From positions 62,001 to 126,000 of the forward strand of contig JAFRKJ010000071.1 of NCBI GenBank assembly GCA_017431785.1: 64,000 bases of DNA. Direction: 5' to 3'. The DNA comes from Bacillota bacterium. GTDB taxonomy: Bacteria > Bacillota > Clostridia > Peptostreptococcales > Anaerovoracaceae. This document shows positions 53,225 through 63,145 of the stretch, one piece after another; positions within the stretch are counted from its first letter, which is position 1; each line of letters starts with the position of its first letter. The translations under genes and the position numbers were made by a program. The notes beneath the pieces are model-generated. The model made no database searches and was not told the origin of the DNA. It saw only the letters and a program-made list of their open reading frames with translations.

Positions 53225-54448
53225 TTATCCTTCTCGGTTGAAAGTCTTAACATCTTTCAAATACCGCTCTGCTACTTCTCTTTCAGAATAATGAATCGCT
53301 GTATCGATTGCAGCCTGACCAATCTTATTTCGCTCTTCTTCGGTCATAGCTGATATTCTCTTATACACTTTCTCCAATTCCTCCTGATCACCAGGTTTGC
53401 AGATAAAACCATTTATCCCATCCCGGATGATTCCATCAAATCCGCCGCCCTTCGAAGCAATTGTCAGACACCCCTGCAACATGGCTTCAATATACACCAT
53501 GCCATAGGCTTCGCTGTCACTAATAAGCGTGAATATATGCGAACCCGCCATCTTATGGAGGACATCCTCTCTACTGATTCTTCCAGTAAATATAACTTTA
53601 TTACCTATATTCAGCTCCTCAACCAGTTTTTTTAGAGATTCTTCCTCCGGCCCGCCTCCTATAACTGTCAATGCATCAGCCTCCTGACAGACATTATTAA
53701 ATGCTCGGATCACTACATCAAGATGCTTTCTTTTAATGAGACTGCCAACGTATATATATTGAATTCCGTTTGTGTAATCCTGCTTCTGACAAATCTTTTG
53801 AGCCGCCCGAACAGCATCATTCGGTGCGCCTGAACAGCATACGAAAGGTGTTTTCTCCATTTCAAGCCGCTCTTTTATATCATTTGCTTCTACAATGGAT
53901 CTTGCTCCAATTGCTCCAATCCTGCCAATGTTATCCCTGATCCTATACTTCTGGATATTCGCATCATTGCAATCATGATGGAATACGATAGAACTCATAG
54001 CCTTATAGTGATCAGCAGTATTTGCGGCGAGTTCCAAACTCGGATTTGCAAAATGACCAATCACAAGGTCTGGTTTGAAACTATCCTCTTCAAGCAGTTT
54101 AATAATCTTTTTCGTTTGCTTTTGCATTGACGTCTTCGAGTATCCTTGCCCCGGCATCATCTTAAGCATAGGTAATCGATAAACTTTGGCGCCATTTTCC
54201 TCCCTAACCAGATTCCTTCTTGATTCAATGGGAGGGACCATTGTAGAAATCCTGCCTGCAAACCTTTCCTTGACAATTTGGGGCAACTTATAAAGGATCA
54301 AAGGGAACTTACTTGGACAGTGCATGACGATAACGCGGTGTCCCATAGCAACCCATTCTTTTACAAAATAATTGACCGTCTTTGTTGGCTTATTATCTCC
54401 CACATCATCTGGTTGTGAGTACATTTGTGTGATAACCAGTATATTCAC
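53225..54448 (-). CDS. Glycosyltransferase family 4 protein
   Basis: A 407-residue GT-B enzyme. The acceptor-side domain starts NILVITQMYSQPDDVGDNKP; the donor side contains YIYVGSLIKRKHLDVVIRAF, VFTGRISREDVLHKMAGS and the GT4 signature EAYGMVYIEAMLQGCLTIAS, with the E-x7-E pair. It probably adds one sugar of the repeat unit; substrate unknown. It lies 4 bp from the next GT gene. Confidence 0.88.
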   Translation of the reverse strand: MNILVITQMYSQPDDVGDNKPTKTVNYFVKEWVAMGHRVIVMHCPSKFPLILYKLPQIVKERFAGRISTMVPPIESRRNLVREENGAKVYRLPMLKMMPGQGYSKTSMQKQTKKIIKLLEEDSFKPDLVIGHFANPSLELAANTADHYKAMSSIVFHHDCNDANIQKYRIRDNIGRIGAIGARSIVEANDIKERLEMEKTPFVCCSGAPNDAVRAAQKICQKQDYTNGIQYIYVGSLIKRKHLDVVIRAFNNVCQEADALTVIGGGPEEESLKKLVEELNIGNKVIFTGRISREDVLHKMAGSHIFTLISDSEAYGMVYIEAMLQGCLTIASKGGGFDGIIRDGINGFICKPGDQEELEKVYKRISAMTEEERNKIGQAAIDTAIHYSEREVAERYLKDVKTFNREG

Positions 54449-54452
54449 AACA

Positions 54453-55682
54453 TCATTCCTCGATTTTATCTATCAGTACCTGAACCAAATTCTTATAGTC
54501 ATATTCCATAGCTGTTGTCCGTGCATTCTTGCAATACTCTTCGTACTCGATCTGATCCATTCTGCTAAAATCTTGAATAGCATTTGCTATTACAACAGGG
54601 TCGTTTTCTACTGAAATTCCTGCTTTCTTTGACTCTACCAGATCATAATTGGGTTTAATCATAGATAGCACTGGTTTTCCGCTTGCGAAGTACATAAATA
54701 GCTTGTTAGGGCTCACGCCATATTTCCATAATGGAGAATCTCTGAATGTAAACACATTTAGATCACTCCGAGACAACAGACTCATAGCATACTTCTTATC
54801 AAGCTTACCCTTAAACTTAATATTACTGAGTCCGTAATCTTCTGCCATCTTTTTGAGACGTTCCTCCTGATTGCCGAACCCATATACCAGAATAACTATC
54901 GTTTCATCCTTACGATCACTTAATTCTTTCGCTGCTTCGACAAGTATTTCAAGCCCATTCATCGCGCTGATTGAGCCTAAATAGACAACCTTAAACTTGT
55001 TTGTATCCAGGTCTGGATCATTCAGAACATATTGAGTCTTTTGTTTATCTACCGTTTCAAGATCAACGCCATTATTAAGGTAGCCAATATCTAAAGTATC
55101 AACGTCACCACCGATCTCCTTGCTCCAGCCTTTGTCTATAATATAGTCTCGTCCTCCCTGCATGGAAAATATGATACCATCCGCTTCTCTATATGACTTG
55201 TGTTCCATATTATAAAGAACACTTGCTATAAGAGATTTTTTCTTAATATATCCCATTTCCACGAAGCCTTCCGGCCACAAATCGAGAACGTCGTATATTA
55301 CTTTTGTTCCATATTTCTTTTTCCACTTAAGAAATACATTTCCGAAAAGTCCCGCGAAATCGGATACTATCACATCTGGTTTAGGAAGCTTGCTGCGCAA
55401 CTTCCATATTCTTTTTTGAAACTGGATTGCAACGAGAACTCTTTCATATGTTCTTTTATAGTTTGAGGTTTTAATGACATAGTATTTGGCACCATCGGAT
55501 TCAACGTATTTGAAAGCTTCATCATCTTCAATGGCATTCTTCCCGCCTTTATTATCAGAACTTCCACAGATCAAATACACTTCATATCCTTGTTCTTCAA
55601 GATGTTGACTTAGGACTGTCTGCCTGGTACGTATGCCTTCCGGGCCGTTATATTCATTTACAATCCAAACGACTTTACCCAT
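54453..55682 (-). CDS. Glycosyltransferase family 4 protein (WbuB-like)
   Basis: A 409-residue GT-B enzyme. It begins VVWIVNEYNGPEGIRTRQTV, has YLGSISAMNGLEILVEAAKE and SLLSRSDLNVFTFRDSP, and the donor-binding segment SPNKLFMYFASGKPVLS, a pattern like WbuB/WcaI-type fucosyl- or amino-sugar transferases. With GDP-fucose made in the same cluster, fucosyl transfer is a reasonable guess, not shown. The gene follows the FemAB-like gene with 5 bp between. Confidence 0.85.
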   Translation of the reverse strand: MGKVVWIVNEYNGPEGIRTRQTVLSQHLEEQGYEVYLICGSSDNKGGKNAIEDDEAFKYVESDGAKYYVIKTSNYKRTYERVLVAIQFQKRIWKLRSKLPKPDVIVSDFAGLFGNVFLKWKKKYGTKVIYDVLDLWPEGFVEMGYIKKKSLIASVLYNMEHKSYREADGIIFSMQGGRDYIIDKGWSKEIGGDVDTLDIGYLNNGVDLETVDKQKTQYVLNDPDLDTNKFKVVYLGSISAMNGLEILVEAAKELSDRKDETIVILVYGFGNQEERLKKMAEDYGLSNIKFKGKLDKKYAMSLLSRSDLNVFTFRDSPLWKYGVSPNKLFMYFASGKPVLSMIKPNYDLVESKKAGISVENDPVVIANAIQDFSRMDQIEYEEYCKNARTTAMEYDYKNLVQVLIDKIEE

Positions 55683-55687
55683 TACGC

Positions 55688-56728
55688 TTAACCTCTATAT
55701 TTTGGAAAGAAACCTGCATTTCCTATTTCAGATCTCAGTCCAACTAATTCATCATACTTTTCTTGATTGAATATCTTTTTACCAATGTAAAATCTGTTGA
55801 GATCCCCCTTATAGAAAGCTCTCTTAAACTTAAACAAGCTGTCCTCACCAGAGCCTACACCTCCGCCAAGATAGAACGTCTTGTAACCATTTGCACAACC
55901 CCACAGAGCTGCTGAATACAAAATCAGGTTACCCGGCGCAAAAGTGCTGAATTCTCGCATCGAACCAGACAAGTGATAATTCATCCTGCCATTTGCGGTC
56001 AGCATTATAGATGCCGCTATTACTTTCTCTTCTTTCTCAGCCCAAAAGACCTGTGCATTTTGAGGCAGATCATAGAGGACTGATTCATAGAATTCAGGTC
56101 CAAAGTAGTAATAATCTTCCGCATTGTCTTTATCCATCGTTGTGTTATATATCACACGGAACTTCTCAAAAATCTCGGGAAACCGACCATTGTATATTCG
56201 TATATCGTTTTTGACGGCCTTCCGAATCATATTACGATTCTTGCTTGTTATATTATCCCAAATCATTTCAGGCGAGGACAAATCCATGTGCACGACTTCT
56301 CCTAATTGAACAACATCGTAGAAGCTATCACACTGCTCATGGTTCTTGACAATAGGATGAAACCGAACAAACTCAGATATTATTCCATTACGTTCTAACC
56401 ATGCTTCATACGCTTTGAACAGGCTTTCTACTTCATCGCCTTCTATTATCCATCCTCCATAGCCGTATGGAGTCGCAAAGTCATAATAAAGGTCTTCCGG
56501 AATCTTCCCTTTAAAATGATCGTCTTTGGCCACATCACGCTTCATTACCACATTGATCCCACGTGTGCTGTTTTTTTCGTAGTAAAACAATAGTGGCTCA
56601 CCATCGCCATGTATCTGGAATGCCTTTACATAGCCGCTAAACCAATATGTATCATGATTTTTGAAAGACCGAACAATGTTGTCCCATTGTTCAGATTGTT
56701 CAATTGTGAAAACTGTGAGCACCATCAT
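55688..56728 (-). CDS. FemAB/BioF2-like GNAT transferase
   Basis: A 346-residue protein of the FemAB-like GNAT group (PF13480 type). Typical segments are NDTYWFS-like NHDTYWFSGYVKAFQ, IWDNITSKNRNMIRKAVKND, and YHLSGSMREFSTFAPGNLIL leading to a FKRAFYKGDLNRFYIGKKIF end. FemAB proteins attach amino acids to lipid II, while capsule-locus relatives may acylate or aminoacylate sugars. It overlaps the upstream aminotransferase-like gene (ATGA), so the pair may make and modify an amino sugar together. GAGGAAAA precedes tandem ATG codons. Confidence 0.78.
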   Translation of the reverse strand: MMVLTVFTIEQSEQWDNIVRSFKNHDTYWFSGYVKAFQIHGDGEPLLFYYEKNSTRGINVVMKRDVAKDDHFKGKIPEDLYYDFATPYGYGGWIIEGDEVESLFKAYEAWLERNGIISEFVRFHPIVKNHEQCDSFYDVVQLGEVVHMDLSSPEMIWDNITSKNRNMIRKAVKNDIRIYNGRFPEIFEKFRVIYNTTMDKDNAEDYYYFGPEFYESVLYDLPQNAQVFWAEKEEKVIAASIMLTANGRMNYHLSGSMREFSTFAPGNLILYSAALWGCANGYKTFYLGGGVGSGEDSLFKFKRAFYKGDLNRFYIGKKIFNQEKYDELVGLRSEIGNAGFFPKYRG

Positions 56729-57726
56729 TTTTCCTCTATAAAACTCTTTATGGTTTCAACTATGCGCATCATGTCTTCTTCGGTGTAACGTTGGTCACAG
56801 ACGAGGCTAAGCTCGTTATCATAAATGTACTTTTCCTGTTCAGTCAGTTTGTGATAATCACTTGTTGGCCAGTGAACTGGACAGTAAATTTCATTATTAA
56901 TAAGATGACTTCTGAGTGCGTCACGCTTTCCGTCCGGAACCAGGACTGGCACGTACATAGGCGTATCAGTGGATGAGAGTGTTGGAAAGATCAGCCAGTC
57001 AGAAAAAGCTACCCGCAACACTTCTGCGTTTTTCCTCCTGTTGCTTTTAATCATCTCAACGTCTAAACGCTTCATCAGCTCCACATCCCTGTCGGCAGCC
57101 GGAGCAATATCCACAGACTCAAGGCAGTCTTCTGCATCATCAAAGGTTTTCAGATATTCTTTGTCTCCCAAGCCCTCTTCTATATACTGTCGCTTCATCT
57201 TCATGGCTTGCGATCGAAGCGAGACATACGCACTTTTGTCAGCCTCTCCCATTTCAAGTGTGTGCTCATCCTTCGTCCAAGCATATCCACCAGTCCATAC
57301 TCCACACCATTTGCGGAGGGAGCCGAAGTAGTAATCCGCATCGGAATATGTAGCCGAAATAATTGAATGTGTAACATCTCGAATTACGATTCCGTCGTAA
57401 TTGCATAGGCCTGGAATCGGCGTAGTATACCCGAAATAATCCATGATAAGGAGCGCATCGCTACCCAGTTCTATTTCCTTAAACAAGCCCTTCTGCCAGT
57501 AAACCGGGTAAAAGCGTACTTCAATTCCAACATCCGCAAAGGGCTTAATCATGCTGTCACAGCACCAGGACGGTAGGGAAATAGTCTTTACCCCAACCAA
57601 TTCAGCAATTATCGCTTTCAGCGCACTTCTGCCAGAGAGATACCACTGTGTACAAGTGGGGAATAAATCGTTATCTGATTCAATAAGTGGGCTTCTCCAG
57701 AATTCACTTCCTATCTCCCGTCTCAT
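56725..57726 (-). CDS. DegT-like PLP aminotransferase
   Basis: A 333-residue fold-type I PLP protein, more diverged than the other two DegT proteins here. The probable PLP lysine is Lys139 in YFGSLRKWCGVWTGGYAW. SGRSALKAIIAEL and ISLPSWCCDSMIKPF correspond to the cofactor and substrate-entry segments. The substrate is unknown. Its stop overlaps the FemAB-like start, which suggests linked function. Confidence 0.75.
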   Translation of the reverse strand: MRREIGSEFWRSPLIESDNDLFPTCTQWYLSGRSALKAIIAELVGVKTISLPSWCCDSMIKPFADVGIEVRFYPVYWQKGLFKEIELGSDALLIMDYFGYTTPIPGLCNYDGIVIRDVTHSIISATYSDADYYFGSLRKWCGVWTGGYAWTKDEHTLEMGEADKSAYVSLRSQAMKMKRQYIEEGLGDKEYLKTFDDAEDCLESVDIAPAADRDVELMKRLDVEMIKSNRRKNAEVLRVAFSDWLIFPTLSSTDTPMYVPVLVPDGKRDALRSHLINNEIYCPVHWPTSDYHKLTEQEKYIYDNELSLVCDQRYTEEDMMRIVETIKSFIEEK

Positions 57727-57732
57727 ACTACG

Positions 57733-58734
57733 TTATACCCCTCTTAAACTCTTAAAACGATCAAACTGCGCTTCGTATTTATAGTCTTCAAATAGCTTGT
57801 GCACATCCATTACTGGCTCATACCCTAGGTCATCTTTTGCATTGGAAATGTCCATTAGGAAGCCGCCGCCGCTCTTTCCAGGATGATATTCAATTGTGGA
57901 TGGGTTATCTTTTGGAGAAAACACGTCAATTATTGCCTGGCACTGCTCTTGAAGCGTCACAGGAATACCAGTGCCTACATTGTAAGTTTCATGATCTTTA
58001 CCGTCGAATAGAACACATTTACAGAGCATTTGTGCACAGTCGTAAACATGAACCATATCCTTGGCGTAATTTGGATCACCCCACAGCTCGAGAGGTTCAC
58101 TTTTTTTTGCTCTGTTAATTTGTTTATACAATGGGCGCATCGTCTTTACACCATTCGGATAATAATACTGAAAAGTACTGTACTCGTATATAGTCGGAAA
58201 ACGGAAAATAAAATACTTTAATCCATATTCCTTCAAATAGTGCTTCATCATTTCGATAGCTGCATTTTTAGAGATTACATACATTGCGTGATCCCCACTA
58301 TAATCAAAATAAGGGGTTAGATGTGGATCTAATACTCTTGTTGGATCCTCTAATGCATATAGACTAATATCGAATACTGTTTGGCTGAATAGTATTCTAT
58401 TAGCATTAACTTTTCTGCAATACTCCAGTACATTGTATGTGCCCATGACATTCGTTTTTAAGTACTTTTCACCACTGTACTCATCCATATATGAAGGAAT
58501 AGTTGCCGCAAGCAATATCACAGCATATACATCTGTTTGTGGTAGCTTATCAAAATCATTCTTATTCAACATATCAACTTGAATAAACTCAACACCAAAT
58601 TGATCAAAAACATCAGTATTTCGGCGACCTGACGCAATCACATCATAGCCCTTTTCAGGCAGAAATTCAGAAGCATATTTAGTTACATATGAACCCACAT
58701 TGCCGGTTGCGCCAAAAATAACAACTTTTTTCAT
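57733..58734 (-). CDS. NAD-dependent sugar epimerase/dehydratase (extended SDR)
   Basis: A 333-residue extended short-chain dehydrogenase. The nucleotide site is VVIFGATGNVGSYVTKYASE; the catalytic YxxxK is in MYVISKNAAIEMMKHYLKEY; NVGTGIPVTLQEQ is a family segment. It acts on a nucleotide sugar, but the exact reaction (4-epimerisation or other) cannot be read from sequence. AAAGGAG lies 7 nt before the ATG. Confidence 0.85.
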   Translation of the reverse strand: MKKVVIFGATGNVGSYVTKYASEFLPEKGYDVIASGRRNTDVFDQFGVEFIQVDMLNKNDFDKLPQTDVYAVILLAATIPSYMDEYSGEKYLKTNVMGTYNVLEYCRKVNANRILFSQTVFDISLYALEDPTRVLDPHLTPYFDYSGDHAMYVISKNAAIEMMKHYLKEYGLKYFIFRFPTIYEYSTFQYYYPNGVKTMRPLYKQINRAKKSEPLELWGDPNYAKDMVHVYDCAQMLCKCVLFDGKDHETYNVGTGIPVTLQEQCQAIIDVFSPKDNPSTIEYHPGKSGGGFLMDISNAKDDLGYEPVMDVHKLFEDYKYEAQFDRFKSLRGV

Positions 58735-58765
58735 TTCAAAACTCCTTTATTCGATCACGCTGTCA

Positions 58766-59593
58766 CTATAATTGATGATTCAAATCTGATTCTTTTATTA
58801 CACCCTCATCTATTTGTCGTTGTCTAATTACGTTGAACGCCTCTGGCTTTTCATCACCTTGTCCAATGCCTTCGCGTTTAAGTACAACAAAAATAGTTTG
58901 AAGAATAGTTTTTATATCTATCAAGAGGGAGCAATTATCAACATAACTAACATCATACTCGAACTTTTCTTCCCATGAACTAGAATTTCTTCCATGCACT
59001 TGGGCAATTCCCGTGAGGCCTGGTCTAACCTCATGACGACGCATTTCCTTTTTCGTATAGTATGGAATATATATTGTGGCCAAAGGTCTCGGTCCAACAA
59101 TACTCATATCACCTTTTATGATGTTGAATAACTCGGGTAATTCATCAATACTTGTTGCCCTTAAGACGCGACCAAAACTCGTTAATCTTTCGTCATCAGA
59201 TAAGATATCAATTCCCTTTTCAACACATTCTAGGCGTTCACTATCTGTAAGTTTTCGCCCATCACGAGTTTGAGGATCCAGCATTGTCCTAAATTTATAT
59301 ATCTTAAAATTCTCTCCATTAATGCCTGGCCTTTCCTGCGTAAATAAAACTGGGCTTCCTAGTTTATAACGAATACATAATGCTGTAGAAATTAGAATAG
59401 GGCTTAACGTTACAGCAGCAGCTGATGCACAAAAAAAATCGAAAGGCCTCTTTGCATACTTTTCATAGAAACTCTGTTCATGTCCTACTTCCTCGTCAGT
59501 TTTTGCTCTAACTGCATTTAACACTGCAACCCCTGCCGCAGCTGATGATATAGCACCTAAAACTGACATTCCTACTTTTACAAGACTCTTCAT
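58766..59593 (-). CDS. Initiating undecaprenyl-phosphate sugar transferase
   Basis: A 275-residue monotopic phosphoglycosyl transferase (PglC/EpsL/WcaJ C-terminal type). A hydrophobic re-entrant segment RPFDFFCASAAAVTLSPILI is followed by GSPVLFTQERPG, KFRTM, SIDELPELFNIIKGDMSIVG and RPLA. It moves a sugar-1-phosphate onto undecaprenyl phosphate and so starts the repeat unit. With the PglF/PglE-like pair directly upstream, its substrate is likely a UDP-2-acetamido-4-amino (bacillosamine-type) sugar. Confidence 0.92.
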   Translation of the reverse strand: MKSLVKVGMSVLGAISSAAAGVAVLNAVRAKTDEEVGHEQSFYEKYAKRPFDFFCASAAAVTLSPILISTALCIRYKLGSPVLFTQERPGINGENFKIYKFRTMLDPQTRDGRKLTDSERLECVEKGIDILSDDERLTSFGRVLRATSIDELPELFNIIKGDMSIVGPRPLATIYIPYYTKKEMRRHEVRPGLTGIAQVHGRNSSSWEEKFEYDVSYVDNCSLLIDIKTILQTIFVVLKREGIGQGDEKPEAFNVIRQRQIDEGVIKESDLNHQL

Positions 59594-59608
59594 GGTTTTT
59601 TAATCCTA

Positions 59609-60895
59609 TTATTCAAAGCATTTTCTTATAGCAGCAATGATTACATTTTGCTGTTCAACCTTCATCTTATTATCACTTGGCAGGCAAAGCCCTCTCTCGA
59701 AGATATCCATGCTCACATCCACAGCTTCTCCATCAATGTAGGCATTTGTCATTGCCCTGCCGCTTCCCTTGCGTGTGATAAATCCGTTCAACCTATAAAT
59801 CGGCTGCATGTGCATCGGTTTCCAGATCGGTCTTCCCTCAGCATTAATGGAAGCAATTGCTTCAAGAATCTCTGTCGGGCAGGATTTCCCTGCTTCCTTC
59901 ACATAGCAGACATCTCTTTCGCCTCGTACTTGCTTGCACATAGCGTCTCTGTCTATGATCATGCAGCTGAGCCAGTAGTTCGGTTCGCTGTTCTCTGCAT
60001 CAAAAGGATTCATGGACACAGGCAGATCCTTAAGTCCTTCCTTGTATCTCTCATAAATCGCTTTCTTCTGAGCGATATGTGTGTCCAGATACGGATACTG
60101 CCCTCTTACAACACCAGCGATAACATTGGACATCCTGTAGTTATATCCAAGCTCTTCATGCTGATACCAAGGCGCATTTTCTCTGGCCTGTGTTGACCAC
60201 TTGCGGACCTTGTCTGCAGCCTCCTTGCTGTCGGTAAGAAGCATTCCTCCAGCGCTTCCTGTAATGATCTTATTCCCGTTGAAGCTGATACAGTTATACT
60301 TACCAAATATGCCTGTCTGCGCTCCCTTATAGGTCGCCCCAAGAGATTCTGCTGCATCTTCAATTATTATTGCTCCGTGTTTTTCACAAACAGCTTTTAA
60401 TTCATCTATCTTACCAGGGGTTCCATACAGATGTGCCATTACAACCAGCTTCACATCTGGATATGTTTCAAATGCTTTCTCCAACGCAATCGGATCCATA
60501 TTCCAGGTATCCATCTCCGTATCAATGAAAACAGGAATACCTCCTTCGTACACGATAGGGTTCACTGTCGCATCGAAGGTCATATCACTAGAGAACACTT
60601 TTTTCCCTTCTAGGGCACCATGTCCAACATTAGGCTGGCCGTAAAGCTCCTGTCCGGCGAGCTTCATGGCCATGTGGAGGGCTGCCGTACCAGCGGAGAG
60701 AGCAACAGCATACTTGCATCCTATTTTTTCGCAAGTAATGCGTTCAACCTCATTGATATTTGCGCCTACAGTAGACATCCAGTTGGTTTCATACGCTTCC
60801 TGCATATACTTTAGTTCATCACCATGCATGGTCGGGGAAGCTAGCCATATTTTGTTATCAAATGGTTTAATTGTATCCGGTCTCTTGAATCCCAT
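59609..60895 (-). CDS. PglE/EpsN-like aminotransferase
   Basis: A 428-residue DegT-family PLP enzyme. Lys209 in SFNGNKIITGSAGGM is the PLP lysine; ALSAGTAALHMAMKLAG and EDAAESLGATYKG are family motifs. It is long for the family, as in EpsN-like enzymes. It should aminate UDP-2-acetamido-4-keto-2,4,6-trideoxyhexose made by the upstream dehydratase. It has its own promoter and a GAGG ribosome site. A second copy of its C-terminus lies at the window's right edge. Confidence 0.9.
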   Translation of the reverse strand: MGFKRPDTIKPFDNKIWLASPTMHGDELKYMQEAYETNWMSTVGANINEVERITCEKIGCKYAVALSAGTAALHMAMKLAGQELYGQPNVGHGALEGKKVFSSDMTFDATVNPIVYEGGIPVFIDTEMDTWNMDPIALEKAFETYPDVKLVVMAHLYGTPGKIDELKAVCEKHGAIIIEDAAESLGATYKGAQTGIFGKYNCISFNGNKIITGSAGGMLLTDSKEAADKVRKWSTQARENAPWYQHEELGYNYRMSNVIAGVVRGQYPYLDTHIAQKKAIYERYKEGLKDLPVSMNPFDAENSEPNYWLSCMIIDRDAMCKQVRGERDVCYVKEAGKSCPTEILEAIASINAEGRPIWKPMHMQPIYRLNGFITRKGSGRAMTNAYIDGEAVDVSMDIFERGLCLPSDNKMKVEQQNVIIAAIRKCFE

Positions 60896-60933
60896 ATTGT
60901 ACCTCAGTTATTCTGCTCTGTTAATTCTTGTTT

Positions 60934-60942
60934 ATTATAGCA
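60934..60942 (-). promoter_or_regulatory. Extended -10 promoter of the aminotransferase unit
   Basis: Minus strand TGCTATAAT, an extended -10 element about 40 bp upstream of the aminotransferase start, in the 109-bp gap after the dehydratase gene. The -35 is weak. It probably gives an internal start for the downstream capsule genes. Confidence 0.5.
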
Positions 60943-61004
60943 TGTAATAGTATATTTGTGGGAGAAGTAATAAAGAAAATGTTAACCTTGTTGACCTGCA
61001 TAAT

Positions 61005-63113
61005 CTAAAGCTTAGGAGTCTTCTTTGCTAGCATTTCCATCATCTGATGCTCATATGCTTCGCCCTTATCTTCCGTTCCATGTTTTCCTGCTGGATGATA
61101 AGTTGAAACAAATTGCTCCACGATTTCTCTGATGTCCTCACGATCTTCATAAGCTGCATCGAAAAGACTCGGCAATTCATCAATGAACTTATCCTCATCA
61201 AACGGTATTGGCTTTCCTATACTGATTAGTTGATTTGAAGTTTTCGAGAGTCCTTCTTCATCCATCAGTCTCTCTTCAAATAGCTTCTCCCCAGGTCTAA
61301 GGCCTGTATATACTACCTGAATATCTTCGTCAGGTTTAAGTCCAGACAGTTTTATCATGTTCCTTGCCAAATCATCTATTTTGACAGGAGTTCCCATATC
61401 TAACACAAAGATTCTTCCTGGCTGTGTAAAGGTACTCGCTTGTAAAACGAGTGACGCTGCCTCAGGAATCGTCATAAAGTATCTTATTATGTCAGGATGT
61501 GTAACTGTTACTGGTCCTCCGGCAGCGATCTGCTCACGAAATCTCGGTATTACAGATCCGTTTGAACCAAGAACATTGCCAAACCGCACAGCAACAAATT
61601 CTGTTCTTGGATGTTCTGGAGGTATAAGTGTGTATTTTTTTCTGATTTGCCCCTCATCCTCACCTGTTAGGAACGTATTACTGTCAGTATGCATATCCGG
61701 AATGTCTCTTGCATGGTCCTCAGCTATCTTCTTTGCAAATGACTGTATAATCATTTCACATAGCCTCTTGCTTGCACCCATGATATTTACAGGGTTGACA
61801 GCCTTGTCTGTTGAAATAAGAACAAACTTCTCACAGTCATATGCCATAGCAGCAAAGGCTGTGTAGTATGTTCCCATGACATTGTTTTTAATGGCCTCAC
61901 ATGGACTATCTTCCATAAGCGGAACGTGCTTATGAGCCGCTGCATGAAAAACTATATCTGGCTTGTAGTCATGAAAGACTTGCTTCAGCTTCCTGCTGTT
62001 ACGGACAGATCCTATCAGTGTGACCAAATCCAAATCAGGATATTTGTCCATTAACTCCAATTTAATAGCATGTGCGTTATTCTCATAAATATCGAATATG
62101 ATAAGTTGTTTGAGCCCCGGTGCCTTAGCTACCTGCCTGCAGAGTTCTGAACCAATGCTGCCGCCACCTCCAGTGATCAATACTACCTTTCCCTCTAAAG
62201 ATTCTCGGACTTCCCTAGAGTTCATCTTGACCGGCTCACGTCCAAGAAGATCTTCAACGTCAACTTTCCTGAGAGAGCTTACTGTAACATCGCCTAGTGC
62301 AAGTTGATACATACCAGGCAGATTCATGATTTCACAATCAGTTTGTCTACAGATATCAATAATCCTCTTGCGCTCTCTTGCGGATACGCTTGGCAGTGCG
62401 ATATATATCTTATTGATAGACATATCCCTTACAGTCTCGATGATAGAATCTCTTCCTCCGACAACTGGAATGCCATCAATATCCCTTCCCCACTTGTTCT
62501 TGTTATCATCAATAAAACAAACTACTTGCTCTTCAATTTGTGGCGATCTCCTTAAATCCGCCAAAAGTTCCCTGCCGGCTGCGCCAGCGCCAACCAAAGC
62601 TATTCTGTTTAAGTTTTCTTTCTGCTTAGACGATCTAAGCAACAGTATATAGCGATAGGAGAAACGAACACCTGTAGTAAGCATGAACTGGATCATTGCT
62701 CCCATTACATAATACGAAATTGGCATTCTACCGAGAGTATAGCCTGAGTCATGTACTATAACATTGAGCACAATCGTTACACCGACAATGTGAATAATTG
62801 TTGTAATGACTGTTGCCAGCGTGACCCTTTCCAGTTCCTTAAAGCTGGCAAATCTCCAGATACTGTTATATAGACGCAGTCTCCAGAATACTACGATGGC
62901 AATAGCAGCGTAAACAGGCGCGAAATAGGCCCATGGCTGAAAATAAACAGTTGGGATCCTGGAGAATTGAAAATCAAATCTGATAAGAAGTGCCAGAAAG
63001 TAGGACAATGTGACTGCTACCACATCATAGGCAACCAGATAGAACGATACCATCTGCCAATGCTGGACCTTTTTCACTAAATTGTTAAGTTGTATTCTTT
63101 CGTCCTTACTCAA
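61005..63113 (-). CDS. PglF/EpsC/CapD-like membrane UDP-GlcNAc 4,6-dehydratase
   Basis: A 702-residue enzyme with four N-terminal membrane helices (about 20-160), a first Rossmann-like domain (ALVGAGAAGRELLADL) and a second one carrying VLITGGGGSIGSELCRQVAK and STDKAVNPVNIMGASKRLCE. It should convert UDP-GlcNAc to a 4-keto-6-deoxy sugar (C6 dehydration). Translation starts at TTG, with GAGAGG upstream; the ribosome site abuts a stable hairpin at 63125-63145. Confidence 0.9.
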   Translation of the reverse strand: MSKDERIQLNNLVKKVQHWQMVSFYLVAYDVVAVTLSYFLALLIRFDFQFSRIPTVYFQPWAYFAPVYAAIAIVVFWRLRLYNSIWRFASFKELERVTLATVITTIIHIVGVTIVLNVIVHDSGYTLGRMPISYYVMGAMIQFMLTTGVRFSYRYILLLRSSKQKENLNRIALVGAGAAGRELLADLRRSPQIEEQVVCFIDDNKNKWGRDIDGIPVVGGRDSIIETVRDMSINKIYIALPSVSARERKRIIDICRQTDCEIMNLPGMYQLALGDVTVSSLRKVDVEDLLGREPVKMNSREVRESLEGKVVLITGGGGSIGSELCRQVAKAPGLKQLIIFDIYENNAHAIKLELMDKYPDLDLVTLIGSVRNSRKLKQVFHDYKPDIVFHAAAHKHVPLMEDSPCEAIKNNVMGTYYTAFAAMAYDCEKFVLISTDKAVNPVNIMGASKRLCEMIIQSFAKKIAEDHARDIPDMHTDSNTFLTGEDEGQIRKKYTLIPPEHPRTEFVAVRFGNVLGSNGSVIPRFREQIAAGGPVTVTHPDIIRYFMTIPEAASLVLQASTFTQPGRIFVLDMGTPVKIDDLARNMIKLSGLKPDEDIQVVYTGLRPGEKLFEERLMDEEGLSKTSNQLISIGKPIPFDEDKFIDELPSLFDAAYEDREDIREIVEQFVSTYHPAGKHGTEDKGEAYEHQMMEMLAKKTPKL

Positions 63114-63124
63114 ATTTCTACCTC

Positions 63125-63145
63125 TCGAAAGGCCTTTCCTTTCGA
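63125..63145 (-). promoter_or_regulatory. Hairpin abutting the dehydratase ribosome site
   Basis: TCGAAAGG and CCTTTCGA pair perfectly around a 5-nt loop. On the minus strand the stem ends directly against GAGAGGTAG, the ribosome site of the TTG-started dehydratase, so it may restrict translation. Confidence 0.4.
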
